In this document: positions 32,636 to 41,675 of the stretch, one piece after another | Position numbering within the stretch: the stretch's first letter is position 1 | How the letters are laid out: each line of letters opens with the position of its first letter | Assembly: GCF_016598475.1 (NCBI RefSeq) | Contig: NZ_JAEMUX010000067.1 | Span: 1 to 49,747 of the forward strand | DNA from: Streptomyces adelaidensis | GTDB lineage: Bacteria > Actinomycetota > Actinomycetes > Streptomycetales > Streptomycetaceae | Reading direction: 5' to 3' | Length of the DNA: 49,747 bases | Notes under the pieces: generated by a model | What the model was told of the DNA's origin: nothing | Databases searched by the model: none | Seen by the model: only the letters and a program-made list of their open reading frames with translations | Made by a program: the position numbers and the translations under genes

Positions 32636-33436
32636 TCATGCGCGCCAGTCGAGCGGGACCTGCTTCTCGCGGTCCCAGGGACGCTCCCAGCCCGCGTAGT
32701 GCAGCAGACGGTCGATCACTCCGGCCGTGAAACCCCACACCAGGGCGGATTCGACCAGAAATGCCGGACCTGCGTAGCCGCGGGGGTGAATGGCGGTGGC
32801 TCTGTTGGCCGGATCCGTGAGATCCGCCACGGGGACGGTGAAGACTCGGGCCGTCTCGTTCGGATCGACGGCGTAGACCGGGGTCGGCTCGCGCCACCAG
32901 CCCAGGACGGGGGTCACGACGAAGCCGCTGACCGGGATGTAGAGCTTGGGCAGCACGCCGAAGAGCTGGACGCCGCTCGGGTCGAGACCGGTCTCCTCCT
33001 CGGCCTCGCGCAGGGCGGCCCGCAGCGGGCCGTCGGTGTGCGGGTCGCCGTCCTCGGGGTCGAGGGCGCCGCCCGGGAAGGACGGCTGCCCCGCGTGCGA
33101 TCTGAGCGAGCCGGCGCGCTCCATGAGCAGCAGCTCGGGCCCGCCGCTGCCGCCCTCGCCGAACAGGATCAGGACCGCAGACTGCCGCCCCGAGCCGTTC
33201 TCCGGCGGCAGGAAGCGGCTCAGTTGCAGCGGCTCGATCGTCTCGACGGCGCGCACCACGGGGTCCAGCCAGGGGGGCAGGCCGGCCTTGTCCAGGGCGG
33301 CGTTGTCCAGGTCGGCCTTGTCCAGGGCCGGGCGCCCGTCGCGCGTGTGGTGCCCCTCGCGCGTGTGGTGCCCGTGATCGGTGCGCGCACCGCCGTCCGT
33401 GTGTGGTGCGCCGTCAGCCCGGCTCACGCGTGTCAT
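32636..33436 (-). CDS. NUDIX hydrolase, CoA pyrophosphatase-like
   Basis: The 266-aa protein carries the NUDIX box GALDPEDG-x8-LRAALREAEEETGLD and the preceding SHAGQPSFPGG of CoA pyrophosphatase (NudL/YeaB) members, so it probably hydrolyses CoA or a related nucleotide diphosphate derivative. An N-terminal extension of about 50 residues is low in complexity, with HHTREG/HHTRDG and ALDKADL/ALDKAGL repeats. The ATG at 33436 is used; a GTG two codons upstream is possible. It is probably co-transcribed with the MarP-like gene. Confidence 0.88.
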   Translation of the reverse strand: MTRVSRADGAPHTDGGARTDHGHHTREGHHTRDGRPALDKADLDNAALDKAGLPPWLDPVVRAVETIEPLQLSRFLPPENGSGRQSAVLILFGEGGSGGPELLLMERAGSLRSHAGQPSFPGGALDPEDGDPHTDGPLRAALREAEEETGLDPSGVQLFGVLPKLYIPVSGFVVTPVLGWWREPTPVYAVDPNETARVFTVPVADLTDPANRATAIHPRGYAGPAFLVESALVWGFTAGVIDRLLHYAGWERPWDREKQVPLDWRA

Positions 33437-33550
33437 AGCCACCCCCGTCGTTCTTCCGGTCCCAACGCCCGGAGGGCCGCTGATCGTTCCGCTTCCGGCA
33501 CGCATCCCTCTTGTGGGTGGCTGGGGTAGGGGTGGTGAGGGTGCGTGGCC

Positions 33551-33572
33551 GCGCGCGCTCTCAGGCGCGCGC
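33551..33572 (-). terminator. Hairpin after nth
   Basis: Perfect 8-bp arms GCGCGCGC with a 6-base loop, 64 bases past the nth stop on the minus strand, without a T-run. Confidence 0.4.
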
Positions 33573-33635
33573 CGGGCTGCGGGAGGGGGCGGGGGCGGGG
33601 GACGGTGTGCGCACCGGGGCGTTCCGTGCCGGCCG

Positions 33636-34703
33636 TCATCCGGCGGCGCCCAGGGGCGGGGCCGGGATGCCGCCCGCGTCCAGGTAGGACTGCGGAGGGT
33701 TGAGGCGCTGGCCGGGGAAGCCGCCCTTCTCGTACTTCAGGAGCTTCCTGGCCTTCTCCGGGTCCGTCTCGCCCTCGCCGAACGCGGGGCAGAGCGGGGC
33801 GATGGGGCAGGCGCCGCAGGCCGGTTTCCGGGCGTGGCAGATGCGGCGGCCGTGGAAGATCACGTGGTGCGACAGCATCGTCCACTCGCTCTTCGGGAAG
33901 AGCGCGCCGACGGCCGCCTCGATCTTGTCCGGCTCGGTCTCCTCGGTCCAGCGCCAGCGTCGTACGAGCCGCTGGAAGTGCGTGTCCACCGTGATTCCTG
34001 GCCGCCCGAAAGCGTTGCCGAGCACGACGAAGGCGGTCTTGCGGCCGACGCCTGGCAGCTTGACGAGGTCTTCGAGACGGCCGGGGACCTCGCCCTCGTG
34101 CCTCTCCACCAAGGCCTTCGACAGGCCTATCACCGACTTCGTCTTGGCCCGGAAGAACCCGGTCGGCCGCAGGATCTCCTCGACCTCCGCCGGGTCGGCC
34201 ACCGCCAGGTCCTCGGGGGTCGGGTACTTCGCGAACAGCGCCGGCGTCGTCTGGTTGACCCTCAGGTCGGTCGTCTGGGCGGACAGGACCGTCGCCACGA
34301 TCAGCTGGAAGGAGTTCTCGAAATCCAGCTCCGGGTGCGCGTACGGATACACCTCGGCGAGCTCGCGGTCGATACGGCGGGCGCGGCGGACGAGAGCGGT
34401 TCGGGACTCGGGTTTCAGGGGTTTGGCGGGGCTGGCGGAGGCGACCAGTTTCTTTGCCGCCGACGCCCTTCTCGCCGGTACGGCCTTCTTCGCAGCCGGT
34501 ACGGCGTTCCTCGCGGGTACGCCCCTCTTCGCCGGGGCCGTGGTCTTCTGGGCGGGGTTCTCCGCCGCTGATGGATCGGACACCTTCGTCGCCTTTGCCG
34601 TTTTGTTCGCTCTGGTGGAGCCCTGTTCGCCCACAGCGGAATCGCGCCGTGCAACCACCTGCCCAGCCCCCTTGGCCTGTGCTCTCACCGGCGATTTGGA
34701 CAC
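33636..34703 (-). CDS. nth: Endonuclease III
   Basis: The 355-aa DNA glycosylase/AP lyase removes oxidised pyrimidines in base excision repair. It shows the helix-hairpin-helix LVKLPGVGRKTAFVVLG with the catalytic Lys, the catalytic Asp in TVDTHFQRL, and the C-terminal [4Fe-4S] ligands CHARKPACGACPIAPLC (C-x6-C-x2-C-x5-C). The first ~110 residues are a Lys/Ala/Pro-rich extension absent from E. coli Nth. Its start may lie further downstream, for example near residue 100. It is divergent from crp. Confidence 0.93.
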   Translation of the reverse strand: MSKSPVRAQAKGAGQVVARRDSAVGEQGSTRANKTAKATKVSDPSAAENPAQKTTAPAKRGVPARNAVPAAKKAVPARRASAAKKLVASASPAKPLKPESRTALVRRARRIDRELAEVYPYAHPELDFENSFQLIVATVLSAQTTDLRVNQTTPALFAKYPTPEDLAVADPAEVEEILRPTGFFRAKTKSVIGLSKALVERHEGEVPGRLEDLVKLPGVGRKTAFVVLGNAFGRPGITVDTHFQRLVRRWRWTEETEPDKIEAAVGALFPKSEWTMLSHHVIFHGRRICHARKPACGACPIAPLCPAFGEGETDPEKARKLLKYEKGGFPGQRLNPPQSYLDAGGIPAPPLGAAG

Positions 34704-34805
34704 CCGGCCAGCCTAAAGCCCGGCGCCGACATCCGCCCCGGGCCCTGAAGATCGGCCCCCAATTGGACCCCTGACGCTCACCCCGGGACATGTGTGCGGC
34801 ATCCT

Positions 34806-34819
34806 TGTGACAGATCACA
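34806..34819. promoter_or_regulatory. Candidate Crp operator
   Basis: TGTGA-CAGA-TCACA lies about 90 bases upstream of the crp start. The arms match the Crp half-site, but the spacer is 4 bases instead of the usual 6, so autoregulation is only suggested. Confidence 0.4.
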
Positions 34820-34909
34820 CTGTTTGGTCCGTCCGGCAAGATGGGGAACACGGTCCCCTGGTAGTACGGGGAGAAAGATCCCCTGAGCAGGTCGACAAGG
34901 AGAGAACTC

Positions 34910-35584
34910 GTGGACGACGTTCTGCGGCGCGCCCCGCTCTTCGCGGCGCTCGATGACGAGCAGGCCGCGGAGCTCCGCGCATCCATGGGTGAGGTGACCC
35001 TCGCTCGCGGCGATGCTCTCTTCCACGAGGGCGACCCCGGTGACCGCCTCTATGTGGTCACCGAGGGCAAGGTGAAGCTCCACCGCGCGTCGCCCGACGG
35101 CCGCGAGAACATGCTGGCCGTGCTCGGCCCCGGTGAGCTGATCGGCGAGCTGTCGCTGTTCGACCCGGGCCCGCGGACGGCCACCGCCACCGCGCTGACC
35201 GAGGTCAAGCTCCTCGGCCTCGGCCATGGCGACCTCCAGCCGTGGCTGAACGCGCGGCCCGAGGTGGCCGCGGCGCTGCTGCGGGCCGTCGCGCGGCGCC
35301 TGCGCAAGACCAACGACCAGATGTCCGACCTCGTGTTCTCGGACGTCCCCGGCCGGGTCGCCCGCGCGCTGCTCGACCTCTCCCGGCGCTTCGGCGTGCA
35401 GTCGGAGGAGGGCATCCATGTGGTGCACGACCTCACGCAGGAGGAGCTGGCCCAGCTGGTCGGTGCCTCGCGCGAGACCGTCAACAAGGCGCTCGCGGAC
35501 TTCGCGCAGCGGGGTTGGCTGCGGCTTGAGGCCCGAGCGGTGATTCTGCTGGACGTGGAGCGGCTGGCGAAGCGGTCGCGCTGA
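34910..35584 (+). CDS. crp: Crp cAMP-receptor regulator
   Basis: The 224-aa regulator has a cyclic-nucleotide-binding domain (residues about 10-120) with HEGDPGDRLYVVTEGKVKLH and LGPGELIGELSLFDPGPRTA, including the GELS and RTATA phosphate-binding parts. A C-terminal winged helix follows (LTQEELAQLVGASRETVNKA). In Streptomyces Crp controls germination, growth and antibiotic production. The GTG start follows AAGGAGAG at ideal spacing. It is divergent from nth. Confidence 0.95.
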   Translation: MDDVLRRAPLFAALDDEQAAELRASMGEVTLARGDALFHEGDPGDRLYVVTEGKVKLHRASPDGRENMLAVLGPGELIGELSLFDPGPRTATATALTEVKLLGLGHGDLQPWLNARPEVAAALLRAVARRLRKTNDQMSDLVFSDVPGRVARALLDLSRRFGVQSEEGIHVVHDLTQEELAQLVGASRETVNKALADFAQRGWLRLEARAVILLDVERLAKRSR

Positions 35585-35712
35585 CGTCGGGCCTGTTCCG
35601 GGCCGGCATGTGTACGTCGATGGGGTTCGTCTCGTTCGCGGGGCGGGCCCCATCGTTTTCGCCCCCGCCGCCCCTACCCGTCCCATCCCCCAGGGACGGC
35701 TGCCCCTTCGAC

Positions 35713-35771
35713 CCCGCGCCCCCACGGGGCTGCGCCCCGGACCCCGCTCCTCAAACGCCGGAGGGGCTGGG
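35713..35771. repeat. Streptomycete interspersed repeat
   Basis: A GGGGC-TGCG-CCCC hairpin is followed by GGACCCCGCTCC and CAAACGCCGGAGGGGCTGG. This combination recurs in intergenic regions of Streptomyces chromosomes (recalled, not searched). Its role is unknown. Confidence 0.6.
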
Positions 35772-35846
35772 ACGAGCGTGGCGGGGCTGAGATGAGCCCG
35801 GCGTCAATCGCCTGACCCCGCCCGCCTCTCACGGCACAGTGATCCC

Positions 35847-36737
35847 ATGGCTGAAACGGGGCGTCGAAGAGGGCTGGACGGTCGGGGGTACATCGAGCGG
35901 GAGGGGGCGCTCGGGCGCGTGGTGGAGGTGTTCCGGCCGGTGGTGGCTGCGGCGCGCGATGGGGTGCTGAGCGTCTTCGGGGCGCGGCTGCACAGCGCGT
36001 ACCTCTACGGGTCGATTCCGCGGGGCGCGGCCCGTCCGGGGCGTAGTGACCTCGATCTACTGCTGGCGTTGCACGAGGAGCCCACCGAGGCGGCCCGGGC
36101 GCAGGCGCGTGCGCTGGACGAGGCGCTGGACAAGCGGTTCGCGCAGCTCGACGGGGCCGGGACGCTGCTGGTGAGCCGGGCGCAGGTGCTCAGCGAGCTG
36201 GACAGGCACGACCTGGGCTGGTTCGTGGCCTGTCTGTGCACTCCCCTGCTCGGCGAGGACCTGGCCGAGGATCTGCCGCGCTACCGGCCCGACTCCCTCC
36301 TCGCCCGCGAGACCAACGGTGACCTCGCGCTGCACCTGCCGCGCTGGCGTGCGCGGATCGCGGAGGCCACCACCGACAAGGCCCGGCGGACGCTGGTCCG
36401 CGGATACTCGCGCCGCCTCGTCCGCACCGGGTTCACCCTCGTCATGCCCCGCTGGAACGGCTGGACCAGCGATCTGCACGAGATGGCGCAGGCGTTCGGC
36501 GCGTACTACCCCGAGCGCGCCGCCCAGCTCCGCGCGGCGGCGGTCGCCGGATACAACCCGGATGCCGGTTCGGGCCGTTCGGGTCGTTCGGATCGTTCGG
36601 GCGGGGCGGGGGATCCGGGGGCGCAGGCCGCGCAGGCCGCCGTCCTGCGTTCGTACGTCGACGACCTCGGGCCCTGGCTGGCCGAGGAATACGCGCGCGT
36701 GCACGGTGTCAAGGCCCCGCGCCCCGGCGGCCGCTGA
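35847..36737 (+). CDS. Nucleotidyltransferase-domain protein
   Basis: The 296-aa protein has the minimal nucleotidyltransferase signature: LYGSIPRGAARPGRSDLDLL, giving GSx4G-x-DLD metal ligands. Related proteins add nucleotides to antibiotics, proteins or RNA, or are inactive; no substrate is suggested. A helical C-terminal part follows. Residues about 235-250 are a low-complexity stretch encoded by short CGTTCGG repeats (GRSGRSDRSGG). It has no clear partner gene. Confidence 0.8.
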   Translation: MAETGRRRGLDGRGYIEREGALGRVVEVFRPVVAAARDGVLSVFGARLHSAYLYGSIPRGAARPGRSDLDLLLALHEEPTEAARAQARALDEALDKRFAQLDGAGTLLVSRAQVLSELDRHDLGWFVACLCTPLLGEDLAEDLPRYRPDSLLARETNGDLALHLPRWRARIAEATTDKARRTLVRGYSRRLVRTGFTLVMPRWNGWTSDLHEMAQAFGAYYPERAAQLRAAAVAGYNPDAGSGRSGRSDRSGGAGDPGAQAAQAAVLRSYVDDLGPWLAEEYARVHGVKAPRPGGR

Positions 36738-36772
36738 GGGTGTCTCCAGAGGCCTCTGAAGAGCACTGGGGC

Positions 36773-37603
36773 TCAGATCAGGCCGTGTTCCCTCAGGTAC
36801 TCCAGTTGCGCGCGTACCGACAGCTCCGCCGCCGGCCACAGGGAGCGGTCCACGTCCGCGTACACGCGTGCGACCACGGCGTCGGGCGTCCGGCAGCCGT
36901 TCTCGACCGCCGTCTCGACCTGGGCGAGCCGGTGGGCACGGTGGGCGAGATAGAACTCGACGGCGCCCTGGGCGTCCTCCAGGACGGGGCCATGACCGGG
37001 GAGGACGGTGTGGACGCCGTCGTCGACCGTGAGGGACCTGAGGCGCCGGAGTGAATCGAGATAGTCCCCGAGACGGCCGTCGGGGTGGGCCACAACCGTC
37101 GTACCGCGCCCCAGGACGGTGTCGCCCGTCAGAACCGCCTGATCGGCCGGGAGATGGAAGCACAGCGAGTCGGCGGTGTGGCCGGGGGTGGGGACGACAC
37201 GGAGTTCCAGGCCGCCGACCGAGACGACGCCACCCGCGCCCAGTCCTTCGTCACCCAGCCGCAGGGCCGGATCGAGGGCCCGGACGTTCGTCCCGGTGAG
37301 CTCGGCGAAGCGGGCGGCGCCCTCCGCGTGGTCCGGGTGCCCGTGCGTGAGGAGGGTCAACGCGACCCGCTTGCCCGCCTTCTCCGCCGTGTCGACGACG
37401 TTGCGCAGATGACCGTCGTCGAGCGGGCCCGGATCGATCACGACCGCCAGCTCGGAGTCCGGCTCGGACACGATCCAGGTGTTGGTGCCGTCCAGGGTCA
37501 TCATGGACGCGTTCGGCGCGAGCACGTTGACCGCGCGCGCGGTGGCGGGGCCCGACAGGACCCCGCCCCTCGGCCGGCCGGGAAGGGCTGCTGCGTCGGT
37601 CAT
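36773..37603 (-). CDS. MBL-fold metallo-hydrolase
   Basis: The 276-aa protein has the metallo-beta-lactamase fold: LLTHGHPDHAEGAARFAE, TPGHTADSLCFHLP, LTGDTVLG and a final His in VLPGHGPV. A C-terminal winged-helix-like domain (SLWPAAELSVRAQLEYLREH) matches LACTB2-like members, which act on RNA or thioesters. Its ATG overlaps the upstream NUDIX stop (ATGA), so the two are co-expressed. The substrate is unknown. Confidence 0.88.
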   Translation of the reverse strand: MTDAAALPGRPRGGVLSGPATARAVNVLAPNASMMTLDGTNTWIVSEPDSELAVVIDPGPLDDGHLRNVVDTAEKAGKRVALTLLTHGHPDHAEGAARFAELTGTNVRALDPALRLGDEGLGAGGVVSVGGLELRVVPTPGHTADSLCFHLPADQAVLTGDTVLGRGTTVVAHPDGRLGDYLDSLRRLRSLTVDDGVHTVLPGHGPVLEDAQGAVEFYLAHRAHRLAQVETAVENGCRTPDAVVARVYADVDRSLWPAAELSVRAQLEYLREHGLI

Positions 37604-38487
37604 GCGGGGCCTCCACCGGCCGGTATGCGCTTGGTGAACTCGGCGTGGCCCGGCCAGGTGAGGACCACGTCGTCGTGGTCCAGGCGGGCCTCGGCGAGCA
37701 CGGGGGTCAGATCGCGGCCGGGTGCGGCGGCGAGCGCCTCGGCGGCCGTGCCGTACGCCGAGAGCTGGCGCAGGGTCGCGATGGTGGGCGGCATCATCAG
37801 CAGTTCACCCTTGTCGTAGCCGTCCGCCGCGTCCCTGGGGCGGATCCACACCGTGCGGTCGGCTTCCGTGGAGGCGTTGCGGGTCCGCTGGCCCGGCGGG
37901 AGCGCGGCCACGAAGAACCAGGTGTCGTAGCGGCGGGTCTCGAACTCGGGGGTGATCCAGCGGGTCCAGGCGCCCAGCAGGTCGGAGCGCAGGACCAGTC
38001 CCCTGCGCTCCAGGAACTCCGCGAAGGACAGCTCCCGGGCGGCCACCGCCGCGCGGTCCGCCTCCCAGGCGTCGCCGCCGGTGCCGTCGCCGCCCGTCGT
38101 GTCGCCGACGACCGTGTCGGGGGTGGGGCCGGCGAGCAGGACGCCCGCCTCCTCGTACGTCTCCCGCACGGCCGCGCAGACGATCGCCTGGGCGTCGGTC
38201 TCGTCGACGCCGAGCCTGGACGCCCACCACGCGCGCGTGGGGCCCGCCCAGCGGATCAGGTGGTCGTCGTCGCGCGGGTCCACACCGCCGCCCGGATACG
38301 CGTACGCGCCTCCGGCGAAGGCCATGGAGGCGCGTCTGCGCAGCATGTGCACGACCGGGGTGTCGGCCGTGTCCTTGAGCAGCATGACGGTGGCGGCCCG
38401 CCTGGGGGTCACCGGTGTCAGCGTGCCGGCCGCGAGTGCCCTGATGCGGTCCGGCCACTCGGCTGGGTACCACTGCCCGTTTGCCAT
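37600..38487 (-). CDS. NUDIX hydrolase, NUDT19-like
   Basis: The 295-aa protein has a NUDIX fold with PGGGVDPRDDD and the helix AVRETYEEAGVLLAG separated by a long insertion, as in NUDT19/RP2-type proteins, which can cleave CoA derivatives. The MANGQWYPAEWPDRI N-terminus is typical. It is coupled to the MBL-fold gene by ATGA. Confidence 0.85.
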   Translation of the reverse strand: MANGQWYPAEWPDRIRALAAGTLTPVTPRRAATVMLLKDTADTPVVHMLRRRASMAFAGGAYAYPGGGVDPRDDDHLIRWAGPTRAWWASRLGVDETDAQAIVCAAVRETYEEAGVLLAGPTPDTVVGDTTGGDGTGGDAWEADRAAVAARELSFAEFLERRGLVLRSDLLGAWTRWITPEFETRRYDTWFFVAALPPGQRTRNASTEADRTVWIRPRDAADGYDKGELLMMPPTIATLRQLSAYGTAAEALAAAPGRDLTPVLAEARLDHDDVVLTWPGHAEFTKRIPAGGGPA

Positions 38488-38558
38488 GGGCGGAGGCTAA
38501 CTCGTGACGGCCGGATGTTCGAGAGGGAGCCGATGCGGCCGGGCACCCCATACGGAAG

Positions 38559-39032
38559 CTACGGCGTGTCCGAGGTCAGCTCCACCTGGATCTCCACCTC
38601 GACAGGCGCGTCCAGCGGGAGCACCGCCACGCCGACCGCACTGCGCGCGTGGACGCCCTTGTCGCCGAGGACGGCGCCGAGCAGCTCGCTCGCGCCGTTC
38701 ACCACGGCGGGCTGGCCCGTGAAGTCCGAGGCCGAGGCCACGAAGCCCACGACCTTCACCACGCGCGCGACCCGGTCCAGATCACCGGCGACGGACTTGA
38801 CGGCGGCGAGGGCGTTCAGGGCGCAGGTGCGGGCGAGTTCCTTGGCCTCCTCGGGGGTGACCTCGGCCCCGACCTTGCCGGTGACGGGCAGCTTGCCGTC
38901 CACCATCGGGAGCTGGCCCGAGGTGTAGACGTACACGCCCGTCCGGACGGCCGGCTGGTACGCGGCGAGCGGCGGGACCACCTCGGGCAGGCTCAGCCCG
39001 AGTTCCGCGAGCTTGGCCTCGACGGCGCTCAC
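38559..39032 (-). CDS. RidA-family enamine/imine deaminase
   Basis: This 157-aa RidA-like protein has VYTSGQLPMVDGKLPVTGKV and a C-terminal RSAVGVAVLPLDAPVEVEIQ holding the conserved Arg and Glu. The family clears reactive enamines made by PLP enzymes. The GTG start at 39032 overlaps the stop of the DUF4177 gene (GTGA). Confidence 0.9.
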   Translation of the reverse strand: MSAVEAKLAELGLSLPEVVPPLAAYQPAVRTGVYVYTSGQLPMVDGKLPVTGKVGAEVTPEEAKELARTCALNALAAVKSVAGDLDRVARVVKVVGFVASASDFTGQPAVVNGASELLGAVLGDKGVHARSAVGVAVLPLDAPVEVEIQVELTSDTP

Positions 39033-39187
39033 GGCTTCGGCCGCTTCAGGTAGGCCACCAGCTGCTCGGGGTTGTTCGGCCCGGGCACGACCTGGACGAG
39101 CTCCCAGCCGTCCTCGCCCCAGGTGTCCAGAATCTGCTTCGTGGCGTGGACGAGCAGCGGCACAGTCGAGTATTCCCACTTGGTCAT
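39029..39187 (-). CDS. DUF4177 small protein
   Basis: The 52-aa product MTKWEYSTVPLLVHATKQIL continues with DTWGEDGWELVQVVPGP and ends YLKRPKP, matching the DUF4177 fold. The ATG at 39187 is used. It is coupled to the RidA gene, a pairing kept in streptomycetes. The role is unknown. Confidence 0.85.
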   Translation of the reverse strand: MTKWEYSTVPLLVHATKQILDTWGEDGWELVQVVPGPNNPEQLVAYLKRPKP

Positions 39188-39314
39188 GCGGCCGACTTTA
39201 TCCGCTGTCCGGCCACCGCCCGGCACGGGTTCCGCCGCCGCCCCGGGCGGGCCGGTACGGCCGGTGGCGGCCAAGTTGTCCACAGCCTCCCGCGTACGCC
39301 ACGCGCGGACTGGT

Positions 39315-39320
39315 TAGGCT
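39315..39320 (+). promoter_or_regulatory. Candidate leaderless -10 box (ArsA-like 1)
   Basis: TAGGCT lies 7 bases before the GTG at 39328 and no Shine-Dalgarno is visible. Confidence 0.45.
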
Positions 39321-39327
39321 CGAATAC

Positions 39328-40305
39328 GTGAGCAGGCTCCAGGTCGTCAGCGGCAAGGGCGGGACCGGAAAGACCACGGTCGCCGCCGCACTCGCGCTCG
39401 CCCTCGCGACCGAGGGAAAACGCACCCTCCTGGTCGAGGTCGAGGGCAGACAAGGCATCGCACAACTCTTCGAGACGGAGGCGTTGCCGTACGAGGAGCG
39501 GAAGATCGCCGTCGCTCCGGGGGGCGGGGAGGTGTACGCGCTGGCCATCGACCCCGAACTGGCCCTGTTGGACTACCTCCAGATGTTCTACAAGCTCGGC
39601 GGGGCGGGACGGGCGCTGAAGAAGCTCGGCGCGATCGACTTCGCGACCACCGTCGCGCCGGGGCTCAGGGACGTGCTGCTGACCGGCAAGGCGTGCGAGG
39701 CGGTGCGCCGCAAGGAGAAGAGCGGGCGGTTCGCGTACGACTACGTGGTGATGGACGCGCCGCCCACCGGCCGCATCACCCGCTTCCTGAACGTCAACGA
39801 CGAGGTGGCGGGCCTCGCCAAGATCGGCCCGATACACAATCAGGCCCAGGCCGTCATGCGCGTCCTGAAGTCCCCCGAGACGGCCGTGCATCTGGTGACG
39901 CTCCTCGAAGAGATGCCCGTCCAGGAGACGGCGGACGGCATCGCCGAGCTGCACGCCGCGAAACTGCCGGTGGGGCGGATCATCGTCAACATGGTGCGGC
40001 CCGAGGTGCTGGACGCCGACGAGCTGGAGTACGCGCGCGCGGTGCCGCGTACGGCTGTGGCCAAGTCCCTGTCCACGGCCGGCCTCGGCGGCGCCCGGCG
40101 CGGCGGCAACGCCGAGCGTCTGGTGGACCCACTGCTCGCGCAGGCAGAGGAGTACGCCGAGCGGTACGCCTTGGAGCACGAACAGCGGGGCGTACTGGGC
40201 GAGCTGGGCCTGCCGCTGCACGAACTGCCGCTGCTCGCCGAGGGTATGGACCTGGCGGGCCTGTACGAACTGGCCACGGAACTGCGTCAGCAAGGGATCT
40301 CATGA
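39328..40305 (+). CDS. ArsA/GET3-like ATPase, first of pair
   Basis: The 325-aa ATPase starts VSRLQVVSGKGGTGKTTVAA with a deviant Walker A, then RTLLVEVEGRQGIAQLFETE and a switch motif YDYVVMDAPPTGRITRFLN. Arsenic-binding cysteines are not evident, and no ars gene is near, so arsenite pumping is unlikely. The actinobacterial pair next to wblA (Rv3679/Rv3680 type) is implicated in resistance to reactive metabolites in mycobacteria. Its stop overlaps the start of the second gene (ATGA). Confidence 0.88.
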   Translation: MSRLQVVSGKGGTGKTTVAAALALALATEGKRTLLVEVEGRQGIAQLFETEALPYEERKIAVAPGGGEVYALAIDPELALLDYLQMFYKLGGAGRALKKLGAIDFATTVAPGLRDVLLTGKACEAVRRKEKSGRFAYDYVVMDAPPTGRITRFLNVNDEVAGLAKIGPIHNQAQAVMRVLKSPETAVHLVTLLEEMPVQETADGIAELHAAKLPVGRIIVNMVRPEVLDADELEYARAVPRTAVAKSLSTAGLGGARRGGNAERLVDPLLAQAEEYAERYALEHEQRGVLGELGLPLHELPLLAEGMDLAGLYELATELRQQGIS

Positions 40306-41675
40306 CTTTGGACCCGGCCGCCACGCACGACTCGGCCCCTGCACACGACTCGACACACGACTCGGCCCACGCAACCGACACCCACGCGACCGACACCCAC
40401 CGTGCGATCTCCTCGCCCCGGCTCCTCGCGGTCGACCCGTTGATCGACGATCCCAGGACCCGCATCGTCGTGTGCTGCGGCGCCGGCGGCGTCGGCAAGA
40501 CGACCACGGCGGCCGCTCTCGGGCTGCGGGCCGCCGAGCGCGGCCGCAAGGTGGTCGTGCTCACCATCGACCCGGCCCGGCGGCTCGCCCAGTCCATGGG
40601 CATCGACTCGCTGGACAACACCCCGCGGCGGGTCAAGGGCATCGACGGGACCGGCGAACTGCACGCCATGATGCTCGACATGAAGCGCACCTTCGACGAG
40701 ATCGTCGAGGCGCACTCGGACCCCGGCCGGGCCTCCGCGATCCTGGGCAACCCCTTCTACCAGTCACTCTCGGCGGGCTTCGCGGGCACGCAGGAGTACA
40801 TGGCGATGGAGAAGCTGGGCCAGCTGCGGGCCCGGGACGAGTGGGACCTGATCGTCGTCGACACCCCACCGTCCCGCTCGGCCCTGGACTTCCTGGACGC
40901 CCCCAAGCGCCTCGGCTCGTTCCTGGACGGCAAGCTGATCCGTGTTCTGCTGGCGCCCGCGAAGGTCGGCGGGCGGGCCGGCATGAAGTTCCTGAACGTC
41001 GGCATGTCGATGATGACGGGCGCCCTGGGCAAGCTGCTCGGCGGCCAACTACTGAAGGACGTACAGACGTTCGTGGCCGCCATGGACTCGATGTTCGGCG
41101 GCTTCCGTACGCGCGCGGACGCCACGTACAAGCTGCTCCAGGCGCCCGGTACGGCGTTCCTGGTGGTGGCGGCCCCGGAGCGGGACGCGCTGCGGGAGGC
41201 CGCGTACTTCGTGGAGCGGCTGGCGGCCGAGGAGATGCCGCTGGCCGGGCTGGTGCTCAACCGCGTCCATGGCAGCGGCGCGGCCCAGCTGTCCGCCGAG
41301 CGCGCGCTCGCCGCCGCGGAAAATCTTGACGAGCCCCGCATTGTGGATCAGATGGACGGGAAAGCAGTTCGTAACTCTCCCGACACGTACGACAATTCAG
41401 AATCTTCCGCAACCACCGGCGCCCAGGACGACTCCCCCGCCCCGGACCGGTCTGTCGAACAGCTCACGGCAGGCCTGTTGAGGCTGCACGCCGATCGGAT
41501 GCGGCTGCTCTCTCGCGAGCAGCGCACACGGGATCGCTTCACCGCGCTTCACCCCGAGGTGGCCGTGGCCGAAGTGGCCGCGCTGCCCGGTGATGTCCAT
41601 GACCTGACGGGTCTGCGGGACATCGGGGACCGGCTCGCGACCATAAGGCCGGAACTGCCCACCTCTGACGGCTGA
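40302..41675 (+). CDS. ArsA/GET3-like ATPase, second of pair
   Basis: The 457-aa partner has a His/Asp/Thr/Ala-rich N-terminus (repeats of HDS and ATDTH), then VVCCGAGGVGKTTTAAALGL, VVVLTIDPARRLAQSMGI and the switch DLIVVDTPPSRSALDFLDAP. It is longer than its partner because of the extra N-terminal stretch and a disordered insert around residues 350-385 (SPDTYDNSESSATTGAQDD). The two probably form a heterodimer, like Rv3679-Rv3680. It ends before wblA, which is convergent. Confidence 0.88.
   Translation: MTLDPAATHDSAPAHDSTHDSAHATDTHATDTHRAISSPRLLAVDPLIDDPRTRIVVCCGAGGVGKTTTAAALGLRAAERGRKVVVLTIDPARRLAQSMGIDSLDNTPRRVKGIDGTGELHAMMLDMKRTFDEIVEAHSDPGRASAILGNPFYQSLSAGFAGTQEYMAMEKLGQLRARDEWDLIVVDTPPSRSALDFLDAPKRLGSFLDGKLIRVLLAPAKVGGRAGMKFLNVGMSMMTGALGKLLGGQLLKDVQTFVAAMDSMFGGFRTRADATYKLLQAPGTAFLVVAAPERDALREAAYFVERLAAEEMPLAGLVLNRVHGSGAAQLSAERALAAAENLDEPRIVDQMDGKAVRNSPDTYDNSESSATTGAQDDSPAPDRSVEQLTAGLLRLHADRMRLLSREQRTRDRFTALHPEVAVAEVAALPGDVHDLTGLRDIGDRLATIRPELPTSDG

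Noticed and set aside
39328..41675. Arsenic resistance operon
   Set aside because: The ATPases are ArsA-like only by fold; no arsenite-binding Cys or ars genes are present.
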